Origin: Cytophagaceae bacterium
Lineage (GTDB): Bacteria > Bacteroidota > Bacteroidia > Cytophagales > Cytophagaceae
NCBI GenBank assembly: GCA_029237685.1
Contig: JAQZBV010000038.1
Location: 1-46,526, forward strand
Direction of reading: 5' to 3'
DNA length: 46,526 nucleotides
Positions 25,793 through 34,024 of this stretch are shown piece by piece. The position numbers were made by a program, and so were the translations under genes. Position 1 is the stretch's first letter, and each line of letters starts with the position of its first letter. The notes beneath the pieces were generated by a model. It had not been told where the DNA came from. It did no database searches and saw only the letters and a program-made list of their open reading frames with translations.

Positions 25793-26497
25793 TCAATAGG
25801 TTCTACTAAAAGCTTCCTGCTTATCCTGTGACGGTGGTGTTTGCCTTTGCTTCTTTTTTCGATCCACATCTCCCATAAAGCCAATGGTAAAGTATAGCAG
25901 CTGTGAATTGTCATAACTCGTGAGCGCATGATTATCACGCGGATCTTTAAAACGATAATCATCGGTAAAGAAATTCTGCAACATGTAGTGAACGCTGACG
26001 GAGGCCCCCGACTTGGCTTTGAATCCGATAAAGACAGAAGGGATAAAAGGCCTTACACTATTGTAAGGGTGACGTTTGACTTTCGCATCGTCAACAAATA
26101 TTTTTTCTTTATAGGCAAACAGGTAATCGTACTGTGCACCGGCAAGGAAATACCATTTTTTATCCATATTCCCAAGGCGCAAGTATAAGGGTACGCCTAC
26201 TGCGTAGGCTCTGTGCTTGGTTTTAAAAACACTGTCTCTTAAAGTCATACCAATGTTTTTGACTTCCACACCGATCGAAAGACCTAAGTGTTTCGTAAGG
26301 TCTACATTCACAAAAGTAGAATAGTTGAAAAAAGCAGTGAAGCGCATAGGAGAAGCGATATTCTCGTTTCCTCTTGAAATATTGGGAGCCGTAGCAAATA
26401 TTAGTTTGATTTGATTAGAGCTATATATCTTTTGAGCTTGTATATTTGAAGTCGAGAAGAAAGCGATAAAGAAAGTGGCCAGGACTATAATTCTCAT
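25793..26497 (-). CDS. Outer-membrane beta-barrel protein of unknown function
   Basis: The ATG at 26497 gives signal peptide MRIIVLATFFIAFFSTSNIQAQ. A longer start at 26518 would fall inside the predicted promoter, so it is rejected. The 234-residue product shows barrel-like alternating strands (GLSIGVEVKNIGMTL, AYAVGVPLYLRLG, WYFLAGAQYDYLFAY, FIPSVFIGFKAKSGASVSVHY), with strands ending before a charged tail. The Lys-rich C-terminal 25 residues after FTIGFMGD are unusual for a barrel, whose last strand normally ends the protein. No named family recognised. Confidence 0.75.
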   Translation of the reverse strand: MRIIVLATFFIAFFSTSNIQAQKIYSSNQIKLIFATAPNISRGNENIASPMRFTAFFNYSTFVNVDLTKHLGLSIGVEVKNIGMTLRDSVFKTKHRAYAVGVPLYLRLGNMDKKWYFLAGAQYDYLFAYKEKIFVDDAKVKRHPYNSVRPFIPSVFIGFKAKSGASVSVHYMLQNFFTDDYRFKDPRDNHALTSYDNSQLLYFTIGFMGDVDRKKKQRQTPPSQDKQEAFSRTY

Positions 26498-26515
26498 GAG
26501 ACAGTGGATTTTGGT

Positions 26516-26546
26516 CAAAAGTAAAGATACTTATTTACAAGACAAT
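26516..26546 (-). promoter_or_regulatory. Sigma-A-type promoter for the barrel gene at 25793
   Basis: On the minus strand a perfect -7 box TACTTTTG (26523 to 26516) is preceded, after 19 bp, by ATTG (26546 to 26543), three of four matches to the -33 TTTG. The predicted transcript starts near 26509, leaving a 12-nt leader before the ATG at 26497. The -33 box overlaps the first codon of the divergent methyltransferase gene. Confidence 0.55.
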
Positions 26547-27729
26547 GAACTATCAGCAAATAACGCTCCATAAGAAAAGAGAACGTTCTGTTATCCATAG
26601 ACACCCCTGGTTATTTTCAGGCGCTGTGGCCCACACATCTGCCAAAACGGACGGAGAAATCGTACAGGTTAGAGATTTTGACAAGCACATTCTGGGATAC
26701 GGTTTTTTCTCTAACAAGAGTCAGATTGTATGTCGCATGTTTGATTGGACAAATGCTGAGAGAACATTTGACTTGACCTATTGGAAAGAGAAAATAGCGT
26801 TAGCCATTGAATTAAGGAAAGAAATCATCGATCATAAAAAGACCACTACCTATCGCTTGCTTCATGCGGAAGGGGATTTTATTCCGGGTATTATTGCCGA
26901 TGTATATGGAGAAGTAATCGTATTACAAATTTTAACGGCTGGCACTAAAAGTATTTTACCTCAACTGATAGAAGCCTTTACCGCTCATGGTTTCCAATAC
27001 ATTTATCTAAAACACAAGCAAAGTTCTTCCAATATAGAAGGCGTGCAGTTGAAAAGCGGATGGCTGACCAATCAACGAAGCACTTCTGTAGAAGTAGTAG
27101 AGCACGGGGTGAAGTTTTGGGTAGATGTGGAAGAAGGACAGAAAACAGGTTTCTTCATTGACCAACGCGACAACCGACAAATGTTGCGGGAATTAAGCAA
27201 AGACAAAACTGTATTGAATACCTTCTCCTACTCCGGAGGTTTCAGTGTGTATGCGCTGGCGGGAGGAGCAAAAGAAGTACATTCTGTTGACATTTCAGCT
27301 TCAGCTATTGAACAAGGGGATCGAAACGTAGCGTTGAATGCCGGATCTTTTTCAGGCAAACACGAATCGAAAGTTCAGGATTGCTTCGATTATTTATCAG
27401 AGATGCCGGAAAATTTCTATGACCTGATTGTACTGGATCCGCCGGCTTTCGCTAAACATGCAAGGGCGGTAGCCAATGCCAGCCAGGGATACAAACAAAT
27501 CAATTTAAAGGCGTTTAAAAAAATCAAACCGGGTGGAATAGTATTTACCTTCTCTTGTTCACAAAACATCTCGAAGGAACTTTTTCAAAAAATAGTGTTT
27601 GGCGCAGCAGCGGATGCAAGGAGAAATGTACGCATCATCCAACAATTGCACCAACCGGCTGATCACCCCGTGAATATTTATCATCCGGAAGGAGAATATC
27701 TCAAAGGATTGGTTTTGTGGGTAGAATGA
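26545..27729 (+). CDS. rlmI: Class I SAM-dependent rRNA methyltransferase (RlmI/PUA-SAM family)
   Basis: The 394-residue enzyme has an N-terminal PUA-like domain (about 1-75, HPWLFSGAVAH...DFDKHILGYGFFS), then a linker and a Rossmann methyltransferase. SAM-binding motif I is VLNTFSYSGGFSVYAL, the catalytic region is DLIVLDPPAFAKHARA, and TFSCSQNI carries the Cys expected for a 5-methylcytosine enzyme. QKTGFFIDQRDNR is a diagnostic stretch. RlmI methylates C1962 of 23S rRNA in E. coli; exact target here is by homology. The downstream 70-bp gap is filled by a heptamer palindrome. Confidence 0.92.
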   Translation: MNYQQITLHKKRERSVIHRHPWLFSGAVAHTSAKTDGEIVQVRDFDKHILGYGFFSNKSQIVCRMFDWTNAERTFDLTYWKEKIALAIELRKEIIDHKKTTTYRLLHAEGDFIPGIIADVYGEVIVLQILTAGTKSILPQLIEAFTAHGFQYIYLKHKQSSSNIEGVQLKSGWLTNQRSTSVEVVEHGVKFWVDVEEGQKTGFFIDQRDNRQMLRELSKDKTVLNTFSYSGGFSVYALAGGAKEVHSVDISASAIEQGDRNVALNAGSFSGKHESKVQDCFDYLSEMPENFYDLIVLDPPAFAKHARAVANASQGYKQINLKAFKKIKPGGIVFTFSCSQNISKELFQKIVFGAAADARRNVRIIQQLHQPADHPVNIYHPEGEYLKGLVLWVE

Positions 27730-27730
27730 T

Positions 27731-27800
27731 AGAGAACTGAGAACTGAAAACAGAGAACTGAAAATGGAAGCGGTTCTCTGTTTTCAGTTCTCAGTTCTCT
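27731..27800. repeat. Perfect 28-bp inverted repeat of heptamers (GAGAACT/GAAAACA type)
   Basis: The left arm 27731-27758 is the exact reverse complement of 27773-27800, with a 14-nt loop. In register, the words are GAGAACT, GAGAACT, GAAAACA, GAGAACT, GAAAATG from 27732. It fills the whole gap between two convergent genes, its last base being part of the stop codon of the gene at 27800. There is no classic T-run. Confidence 0.88.
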
Positions 27801-28486
27801 CAATACGCGTTTTCCTTCTCTAGCCGTTGTATCACTTGCCGGTCTTTTTCATTTTTCAATACCAGTTGAGAAAACAACAGCAGGTACTTGGAAGACAAAT
27901 CGCTTCGGATCGATTTGAGAGCAATGTAACAAGCACCTCTTATTTTTTCAGTTTCTTTTCCGTTCAACAATATTTTACCCAAGCGTTCTGCAGCGGGCGC
28001 ATACCGTATTTCACCTAACGCTTTAATGGCATAATATCTGCGAGGATACTGATCATCAGCTATACGCTCCAATAGGAGTTCTCCGGTCATTGTTCCGCCT
28101 TGCTTGATGGGCTCAGTAAGGAAAGCGGGAGAAACTTCCTGCGATTCGAACAGTATGACATAGTTTTTTGCCACATAAGGGTCAAAAAACAGCCAGCTGA
28201 TCAGGTATACGCAGGCTGCGAGACCGGTTAAGCTCAGGCTGACAACTTTGTTGTGGGAGTAAAACAAGAAAGAAAAGGTCAAGAGGTTGCAGACCAAGGT
28301 CCAGGTATAATATTTGGTCCAGAAAATTTTAGAACAAGCACTCATCACAAGGTATTCCCGTTCTGTGGAGACGGCTTCCCATAAGTAATTGCTTGGTTCT
28401 GTCAGGATCCACCAGAAAAGAAAGAGGCAGGCGTTAGCAATCAGCAACACCAACACAATAAAAAATATTTCCAGGAGTTTTTTCAT
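27800..28486 (-). CDS. Membrane protein with C-terminal HEAT-like repeats
   Basis: The 228-residue protein has a first hydrophobic helix at 6-28 (LEIFFIVLVLLIANACLFLF) and two further ones at about 60-76 and 81-101. A soluble C-terminal half then carries two HEAT/PBS-lyase-like helical pairs (PRRYYAIKALGEIRYAPAAERLGKIL and IRGACYIALKSIR, shown in part). Such repeats usually mediate protein contacts. No catalytic motif. Not recognised as a named family. It is divergent from the gene at 28539 with a 52-bp gap that holds no clear promoter. Confidence 0.72.
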   Translation of the reverse strand: MKKLLEIFFIVLVLLIANACLFLFWWILTEPSNYLWEAVSTEREYLVMSACSKIFWTKYYTWTLVCNLLTFSFLFYSHNKVVSLSLTGLAACVYLISWLFFDPYVAKNYVILFESQEVSPAFLTEPIKQGGTMTGELLLERIADDQYPRRYYAIKALGEIRYAPAAERLGKILLNGKETEKIRGACYIALKSIRSDLSSKYLLLFSQLVLKNEKDRQVIQRLEKENAY

Positions 28487-28538
28487 TATAGAATAAAACT
28501 AAGCGAAATTAGCGAATAAACGTAAAGTAGAAACAAAG

Positions 28539-30086
28539 ATGAACGGTTTATATTTTTCCAATGCCTTAAAAATAAAAACGAAGGTGTTTTTACTGATTGC
28601 CTTTGCCATGACGCCTTTTTTTTCGAAAGCACAAGGCGAATTAGCCTTGATCGATTTTAAAATAAAAAAACCGGATCGGGTAGATGTTGTGACGAACAGT
28701 GAAGGGAAATACGTTTTCAGTTTTCTTAATCCTAAACAAATCCAATTAACAACAGTCAATAAAAACTACACGTTTGCCAGCGCCGCTTTTGAGTTGGACA
28801 AATCACTCTACCGCGCGGAATACTTGTCGGCAACCAGAGATAACAAATACCATACAGCCTATTTTTACCACGAGCGTTCAAGAACGATCAAAGCCTTTCG
28901 CGTTGATTTAGGGATGGGCATCACGCAAACGCTGGACTGTGGAGTGGTTCCCGGTGACGAGGACTTTCTTACTGTGGTTGAAGTAGAGCAGAAATTCTAT
29001 TTGCTTACGGTTAGTAAGTCTGCATCGATCATTCACCTGTGGGAGTCGGTTCAAGGCAACCCTTTTGCCAAAACTTCTTTTGATGTAAAGCATCCTAAAC
29101 TACACGAGGCATTTAGAGCCAGTGAAGAACAATTGAACGAGAAGATTTATTCAGACATTGGGATAGATAAAATAACGTATGAGTTGGAGAATAATCTCAA
29201 GTCAGCGCATGCGTTGAATAAATTATACATTATCGATGGCAGATTGATCATCACCATGGACGAGCCGGATCAACTGTGGTTGTATACGGTGGATTTGAAT
29301 CAGAAAAAATTGGACGAGAAAAAATTGGCCTTCACTTTGGAAGTAGGAGAAGGGAAAAGCAATAAGCAAGGCAATTCTTTTTTGTATTACAACAAATTAT
29401 TTCGGGCAACAGCGAATGATGAACTATTGAATGTGGTGATGCTGGATGTTGATTCCGTAAAGCTGGAATGGAACGAGAAGATCTTTCGCGACATGCCCAT
29501 TTTAATTAAGAATGGCCCTATCGTAACCGAAAGCGGCAGCGCTACACCTAAAGTCATCGGAAAAACAGCACAGTATTTCAATAAAGTGCAGAATAGTAAA
29601 ATTGCGATTGCTGTCAATGAAATCAATGACCAGTATTTATTGCAGATTGGCTCCTATGAATACAGACAATCCTACAATGGATACGGCAATGGAGGAGGTG
29701 GTTATCCGCGCATGAGCATTGGATTTGGTGGCGGATTCGGCGGCGGCTTTGGAACAGGAATTGGCATGGGAATGGGTTATCCAATGGGTGGTTATGGCTG
29801 GGGTAGTCCGGGGTATAATTATGGCTATCCGGGCTATTATCCAAGTAGTGCCTACTCCTACATCGAATCTACGTATTTCTACTCGTTGGTTGATGCTGTC
29901 AGTTTGGAGCATGTTGACTTGGCTCCTCCCAAAACATTGCGTGAGAAGTTGAACGATTACGAAGATCAGAAATTCAAAAGCGACATGCCGGATTTGATCA
30001 AGGTGCTTCCATTAGAAGACAATGGAATTTTGATGGGTTATTATTTTAAAAGCGCTCACAAATATCAACTGGTTGAAATCAGGTAG
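28539..30086 (+). CDS. Secreted protein with Gly/Tyr-rich insertion, function unknown
   Basis: The 515-residue protein begins with a slightly long signal peptide (MNGLYFSNALKIKTKVFLLI..., cut after SKAQ). The body is strand-rich and looks like a repeated beta-sheet or propeller (segments such as LYRAEYLSATRDNKYHTAYF and ADEL-like blades), but I cannot name it. At about 380-445 it contains a low-complexity Gly/Tyr/Met/Pro stretch (GGGFGGGFGTGIGMGMGYP and neighbours), after which an ordered C-terminal segment resumes. No T9SS sorting domain. It is followed 61 bp later by the CvfB-like gene. Confidence 0.7.
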   Translation: MNGLYFSNALKIKTKVFLLIAFAMTPFFSKAQGELALIDFKIKKPDRVDVVTNSEGKYVFSFLNPKQIQLTTVNKNYTFASAAFELDKSLYRAEYLSATRDNKYHTAYFYHERSRTIKAFRVDLGMGITQTLDCGVVPGDEDFLTVVEVEQKFYLLTVSKSASIIHLWESVQGNPFAKTSFDVKHPKLHEAFRASEEQLNEKIYSDIGIDKITYELENNLKSAHALNKLYIIDGRLIITMDEPDQLWLYTVDLNQKKLDEKKLAFTLEVGEGKSNKQGNSFLYYNKLFRATANDELLNVVMLDVDSVKLEWNEKIFRDMPILIKNGPIVTESGSATPKVIGKTAQYFNKVQNSKIAIAVNEINDQYLLQIGSYEYRQSYNGYGNGGGGYPRMSIGFGGGFGGGFGTGIGMGMGYPMGGYGWGSPGYNYGYPGYYPSSAYSYIESTYFYSLVDAVSLEHVDLAPPKTLREKLNDYEDQKFKSDMPDLIKVLPLEDNGILMGYYFKSAHKYQLVEIR

Positions 30087-30147
30087 CGTTTTTTCTTCCC
30101 TGTATTTATTACCATCTTTGCTCATCCATTGCTAATAATGGTCCACC

Positions 30148-30987
30148 ATGATTGAGATAGGAAAACGAAACCGTTTGATTGTTCTGCGCAACACCAGCGT
30201 AGGTTTATACCTCGGTGACGAGGAAGGACAGGATATTTTATTACCCATCAAATACATTCCGGAAGGCATAGACATCAACGATGAAATCGACGTGTTTGTG
30301 TACCGTGATTCAGAAGATCGATTGATTGCCACTACACTTGAACCAAGAATTCAACTCAACGGATTTGCTTCCCTGCGTGTCAAAGACGTCAACGACTTTG
30401 GCGCGTTTTTGGACTGGGGTTTAGAAAAGGACCTCATGGTTCCCTACCGCGAGCAAATGAACCGCATGCGTGTGGGTCAATATCAAATCGTTTATTTATA
30501 CGTGGATGAAACAACAGGCCGATTAGCGGCTTCCAATAAGCTCGATCGCTTTCTGGATCCTGAGCCGGTCGGATTGACGGAAGGTGATCAAGTAGATTTA
30601 TTGATATGGACAGAGACAGACTTAGGCTACAATGTCGTCATCAATCAAAAGTATAAAGGTTTACTCTACAAGAATCAAATCTTCAGTGTGGTAGAACCAG
30701 GCGATGAAGTGACCGGCTACATCAAATTGATTAGAGAAGACAACAAGATTGATGTCACACTGCAAAAGCAAGGCGTTGCTCATATAGAGGACAATGCACA
30801 AATTGTGTTGGATCGCTTGAAAAAGAACAAAGGTTTTCTTCCTCTTACTGACGCCAGTAGTCCCGAAGAAATCATGGATGAACTGCAGATGAGTAAAAAG
30901 ACTTTCAAAAAAGCGGTGGGTACTTTGTATAAACAAAGACTGATCAAGTTAGAAGACAACGGCATTACACTGCTCCCCTTAAATTAA
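30148..30987 (+). CDS. CvfB-like S1-domain RNA-binding protein
   Basis: This 279-residue cytosolic protein has tandem OB/S1-like domains and a C-terminal winged helix, the CvfB/YitL layout. It starts MIEIGKRNRLIVLRNTSVGLYL. The central S1 has RVKDVNDFGAFLDWGLEKDLMVPYREQ and the next SVVEPGDEVTGYIKLIREDNKIDVTLQ (given here in separate pieces of the same domains). The winged helix contains MDELQMSKKTFKKAVGTLYKQ. CvfB affects virulence-gene expression in Staphylococcus; in Bacteroidota its role is not known. It probably forms an operon with the small secreted gene 7 bp downstream. Confidence 0.88.
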   Translation: MIEIGKRNRLIVLRNTSVGLYLGDEEGQDILLPIKYIPEGIDINDEIDVFVYRDSEDRLIATTLEPRIQLNGFASLRVKDVNDFGAFLDWGLEKDLMVPYREQMNRMRVGQYQIVYLYVDETTGRLAASNKLDRFLDPEPVGLTEGDQVDLLIWTETDLGYNVVINQKYKGLLYKNQIFSVVEPGDEVTGYIKLIREDNKIDVTLQKQGVAHIEDNAQIVLDRLKKNKGFLPLTDASSPEEIMDELQMSKKTFKKAVGTLYKQRLIKLEDNGITLLPLN

Positions 30988-30994
30988 TAAAATT

Positions 30995-31441
30995 ATGAAA
31001 AAGTACCTTTTGATTGCCGTGCTTATGATTTGCTCTTTTGCAACTCAAGCACAGACGGCCAGTTCCTCCGCACCTATTGATCCACTACTGAAGGGGAAGG
31101 ATTTGATGGAGCAGTTGGTTGCTGCACTGGATGCCAGTACTTTTCTAAACAGCTGGACCTCCGAACAACGCGCACAATGGAAGAGCGAGCTCAGCCAAGC
31201 TAGTGATGCTGTGGCTTTGTCAAAAAGCGCATCGTATCTTTCTGAATACATTAAGCCTGGAAAATACAAAGAACAATTTAGTCTGGCTCAGTTGAAAGCC
31301 TTGGCTGCCGGAACAAAGAACTATGGAGACGTAGCCAATGTGCTGGCGACACTGGAATCGGGTTTGGCAACGGAAGCATTCTCAAACGGTTGGATTTCAC
31401 AAGAAGCTTCCTGGTTAAGTGAGTTGAGTTTAGTTAAATAA
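30995..31441 (+). CDS. Small secreted helical protein, unknown function
   Basis: The 148-residue protein has signal peptide MKKYLLIAVLMICSFATQAQ. The mature part is Ala/Ser/Leu-rich and helical, with two similar segments (DASTFLNSWTSEQRAQWKSEL and ATEAFSNGWISQEASWLSEL, shown within limits) that suggest an internal duplication of a helix pair. No known domain. It starts 7 bp after the CvfB-like gene. Confidence 0.72.
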   Translation: MKKYLLIAVLMICSFATQAQTASSSAPIDPLLKGKDLMEQLVAALDASTFLNSWTSEQRAQWKSELSQASDAVALSKSASYLSEYIKPGKYKEQFSLAQLKALAAGTKNYGDVANVLATLESGLATEAFSNGWISQEASWLSELSLVK

Positions 31442-31454
31442 GAAAACATCAACC

Positions 31455-31478
31455 TCGGTCTGTCCCCTGACAGGCCGA
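31455..31478. terminator. Hairpin after the small secreted protein gene
   Basis: TCGGTCTGTC and GACAGGCCGA form a 10-bp stem with one G-T pair and loop CCCT, 14 bp after the stop codon at 31441. No T-run follows, so it may be a REP-like or mRNA-stabilising hairpin and not a true terminator. Confidence 0.5.
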
Positions 31479-31513
31479 AATGCGTGTTAATGAGCAAGGG
31501 CATTGGTTTACTT

Positions 31514-31592
31514 CTTGTTGGCGTCCCGCCAACAAGTGTTTGTATGAAACGTGTTATTAAAGGCCAGTTGTTGGCGGGACGCCAACAACTGG
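31514..31592. repeat. Pair of oppositely oriented REP-like hairpins (REPIN-like)
   Basis: The first hairpin is CTTGTTGGCG/CGCCAACAAG with loop TCC (31514-31536). The second is CCAGTTGTTGGCG/CGCCAACAACTGG with loop GGA (31564-31592). The two cores, TTGTTGGCGTCCCGCCAA and its inverse, are reverse complements of each other, 27 bp apart. The second hairpin ends only 7 bp before the TTG start at 31600 and could impede ribosome access. Confidence 0.8.
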
Positions 31593-31599
31593 TAATAAA

Positions 31600-32937
31600 T
31601 TGAAGGAATTGAAAGGTAAGCTTTACATCATATTGTTTTTACTCCCTTTTCTTTTGCACTGCACGAGAAAAGAAGAAGTATTTCTTACCGATCCTTCTGC
31701 CAAATTATCTTTTTCTGAGGAGGTCGTTATTTACGATACACTTTTCGCTGATCTTCGTTATCCTACACGACGCATTAAAGTATATAACCGCAACGATGGC
31801 GCGCTTTCAATCAGCGAAGTTTCATTGATCGGTGGTGTTTCTTCTCCTTTCAAAATTTTAGTCAATGGTCAGCAAGGACCTTTAGTCAGAGGGCTTGAAT
31901 TGATTGGAGGCGACAGCTTATTGATTGTCATTGATTTGTTTTTTCCTGCTACGTCGCAAAATACGCCTTACCTGGTGGAAGATTCCATCCGCTTTTTAGT
32001 GAATGGTCAGGAGCAAAAAGTGATTCTAAAAGCCGTAGGCAGAGATGCCTCGCTGATCCCTGCCGGAGACTTGTCTTGCAGCACCGTATGGGACGATACG
32101 AAACCCATTGTGCTCTTAGGGCAGACAGTAGTTCCGGCAAGTTGCACATTAACGATTCAAAAGGGAACGCAAGTGCTGGCTTCCAGAGGAAGTTCCTTAG
32201 ACATCAAGGGAACACTTTTGGTGACAGGAGAAAAAGGTGATAGCGTTTACCTGGGTGGTTTGGTACCTGGTAAAAATCCAGGACAGTGGTTGGGCTTAAG
32301 ATTTTATGAAGGAAGTTCAGGCAATAAACTATCCTGGTTCCATATAGAGAATGCGGAAACAGGATTATCCTTTGTTTACAGCACCGCGCCTTTGACTACC
32401 ACAGATATCACCCTAGATCACGGCGTTTTTAATGATTTTACCAAATGTGCAGTGGACGTTTCTTACACGGATTTGAAAGCTTCCAACTGCTTGTTCCTGG
32501 CGGCTTCTGCTGCGGGAACACGCTTGTCAAAAAGAGGAAGCGGAGAATTCCGTTACTGCACCTGGGCGGGCTACTCTTACGATTATTACAGAGAAGGAGT
32601 AGACATAGAAGTGAAAGATGTCACAGGGACGATGTCTTTACTTTTAAAACAATCCATTGTGTGGGGTGATAATTTCACGAAAGAGTTGGTTTACGATCCT
32701 TTAGCCACTGTAACGGTAGACAGCTGCCTTGTGAAAAGTCTTACAGCTGTTCCGGGAACAGGAACACTGCTCAATCAGGATCCTAAGTTTGTTTCTCCGG
32801 TGCTGAGAAATTATAAATTGCAGTCCACTTCTCCAGCGATCGACAAAAGCGTTCCGTCTGCTGCGATTACCGATGATTTAGAAGGTACGCTGCGTGATGC
32901 CTTGCCGGATCTGGGATGTTACGAATACGAACCCTGA
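31600..32937 (+). CDS. Lipoprotein with right-handed beta-helix fold
   Basis: The 445-residue protein has lipoprotein signal MKELKGKLYIILFLLPFLLHC (Cys21). There is no ATG in frame; start is TTG at 31600 or TTG at 31609. An N-terminal Ig-like region (about 30-150) is followed by a beta-helix (about 160-420, with TLTIQKGTQVLASRGSSLDI and short Asn/Gly turns) and a C-terminal SPAIDKS...DDLEGTLRD...LGCYEY motif. That ending is seen in many Bacteroidota surface beta-helix proteins (choice-of-anchor Q type). Ligand unknown. The stop overlaps the next start as TGATG, so YjbQ is translationally coupled. Confidence 0.85.
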   Translation: MKELKGKLYIILFLLPFLLHCTRKEEVFLTDPSAKLSFSEEVVIYDTLFADLRYPTRRIKVYNRNDGALSISEVSLIGGVSSPFKILVNGQQGPLVRGLELIGGDSLLIVIDLFFPATSQNTPYLVEDSIRFLVNGQEQKVILKAVGRDASLIPAGDLSCSTVWDDTKPIVLLGQTVVPASCTLTIQKGTQVLASRGSSLDIKGTLLVTGEKGDSVYLGGLVPGKNPGQWLGLRFYEGSSGNKLSWFHIENAETGLSFVYSTAPLTTTDITLDHGVFNDFTKCAVDVSYTDLKASNCLFLAASAAGTRLSKRGSGEFRYCTWAGYSYDYYREGVDIEVKDVTGTMSLLLKQSIVWGDNFTKELVYDPLATVTVDSCLVKSLTAVPGTGTLLNQDPKFVSPVLRNYKLQSTSPAIDKSVPSAAITDDLEGTLRDALPDLGCYEYEP

Positions 32938-33362
32938 TGATTGTTAAACAGCATACCCTAAACCTTGGCAAATTCAAACGAGGATATCATCTCCTGACGC
33001 ATCGCGTGGAAGCCGATTTTGTCGCATTAAAAGAGATTACCCAAGGCATTGCTCATGTCTTCATTCATCATACGTCTGCTTCCCTTACCTTGAATGAAAA
33101 TGCTGATCCCAGCGTGAGGCAAGATCTAGAGCTGTTTTTGGATGCATTAGTGCCGGATGGCGATAAGCGCTATACCCACGATGACGAAGGCCCTGATGAC
33201 ATGCCAGCTCATGTGAAGTCCAGTTTGCTGGGTTCTTCCCTGACTATACCCGTCAAGAACGGTCGCTTTGTATTAGGCACCTGGCAGGGCATTTACCTGT
33301 GCGAACACCGTGACCGGGGAGAAGATCGAAAGATTACTGTTACGGTAATAGGTTCTAAATAA
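32937..33362 (+). CDS. YjbQ family protein (UPF0047)
   Basis: The start is the ATG at 32937 in the TGATG overlap; the longer frame from 32916 is rejected. The 141-residue protein carries the family motifs IHHTSASLTLNENADPSVRQ (near 44-62) and GTWQGIYLCEHRDRG (near 114-128), with conserved His residues that probably bind a metal. Members rescue thiamine-phosphate-synthase mutants in E. coli weakly, hence the label secondary thiamine-phosphate synthase; the true role is unknown. The coupling to a surface beta-helix lipoprotein is functionally unexpected. Confidence 0.92.
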   Translation: MIVKQHTLNLGKFKRGYHLLTHRVEADFVALKEITQGIAHVFIHHTSASLTLNENADPSVRQDLELFLDALVPDGDKRYTHDDEGPDDMPAHVKSSLLGSSLTIPVKNGRFVLGTWQGIYLCEHRDRGEDRKITVTVIGSK

Positions 33363-33430
33363 AATACCTATCCGGTTGTACGCCTGTATCTTAATATTAT
33401 TATATTTACTTAAACAAATCAGATATCCCA

Positions 33431-34012
33431 ATGAAAAAAATAATTTTCAATGTCATCGCATTTGCTTTTGCAGCTGTATCGCTTAGTTCTTGCGGTTACA
33501 ACTCTATGGTTGAAAAACAAGAAGAAGTGGATGAAAAATGGTCACAGGTACAGACTCAATACCAACGCAGATCCGATTTGATCGGCAATCTGGTGGAGGT
33601 AGTGAAGGGTTATGCGAAGCATGAGAACCAAACATTGGTGGAAGTTACTGCTGCCCGCGCTCGCGCAACACAGGTAACACTAGATCCGGATAAATTAACG
33701 CCTGAAAACATACAGAAATTCCAACAAGCGCAGGACGGTTTGTCTGCCTCATTAGGAAAGTTAATGCTCATTCATGAAAGCTACCCTGAATTGAAAGCGA
33801 ATACGAACTTCCTGGAATTGCAATCTGAAGTGGCAGGTACGGAGAATAGAATCGGTGTAGCAAGAAGAAACTTCAATGAAACGGTAAAGGAGTACAATAC
33901 CTACATTCGTAAGTTCCCGAACAACCTTACAGCAAGTATGTTTGGCTTTGAGAAGAAAGCATACTTCGAGTCACAGAGCGGTGCAGACAAAGCGCCTAAG
34001 ATCGAATTTTAG
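33431..34012 (+). CDS. LemA family protein
   Basis: The 193-residue protein has a lipoprotein-like signal (AAVSLSSC, Cys21). The body is the long helical LemA domain: YNSMVEKQEEVDEKWSQVQ, RRSDLIGNLVEVVKGYAKHE, and the C-terminal RRNFNETVKEYNTYIRKFP. LemA proteins are small membrane-associated proteins of unclear role, often encoded with TPM-domain (DUF477) proteins, exactly as here. It is first in a three-gene set, with 12 bp to the next gene. Confidence 0.95.
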   Translation: MKKIIFNVIAFAFAAVSLSSCGYNSMVEKQEEVDEKWSQVQTQYQRRSDLIGNLVEVVKGYAKHENQTLVEVTAARARATQVTLDPDKLTPENIQKFQQAQDGLSASLGKLMLIHESYPELKANTNFLELQSEVAGTENRIGVARRNFNETVKEYNTYIRKFPNNLTASMFGFEKKAYFESQSGADKAPKIEF

Positions 34013-34024
34013 TCAGCGCTAAAC

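Noticed and set aside
27731..27800. Ordinary Rho-independent terminator
   Set aside because: The arms are made of 7-mer words, the loop is long (14 nt) and there is no T-run; the feature is better described as a repeat.
31441..31599. CRISPR-like repeats from the repeated GTTGGCG words
   Set aside because: There are only two hairpins in opposite orientation, with no regular spacers and no cas genes.
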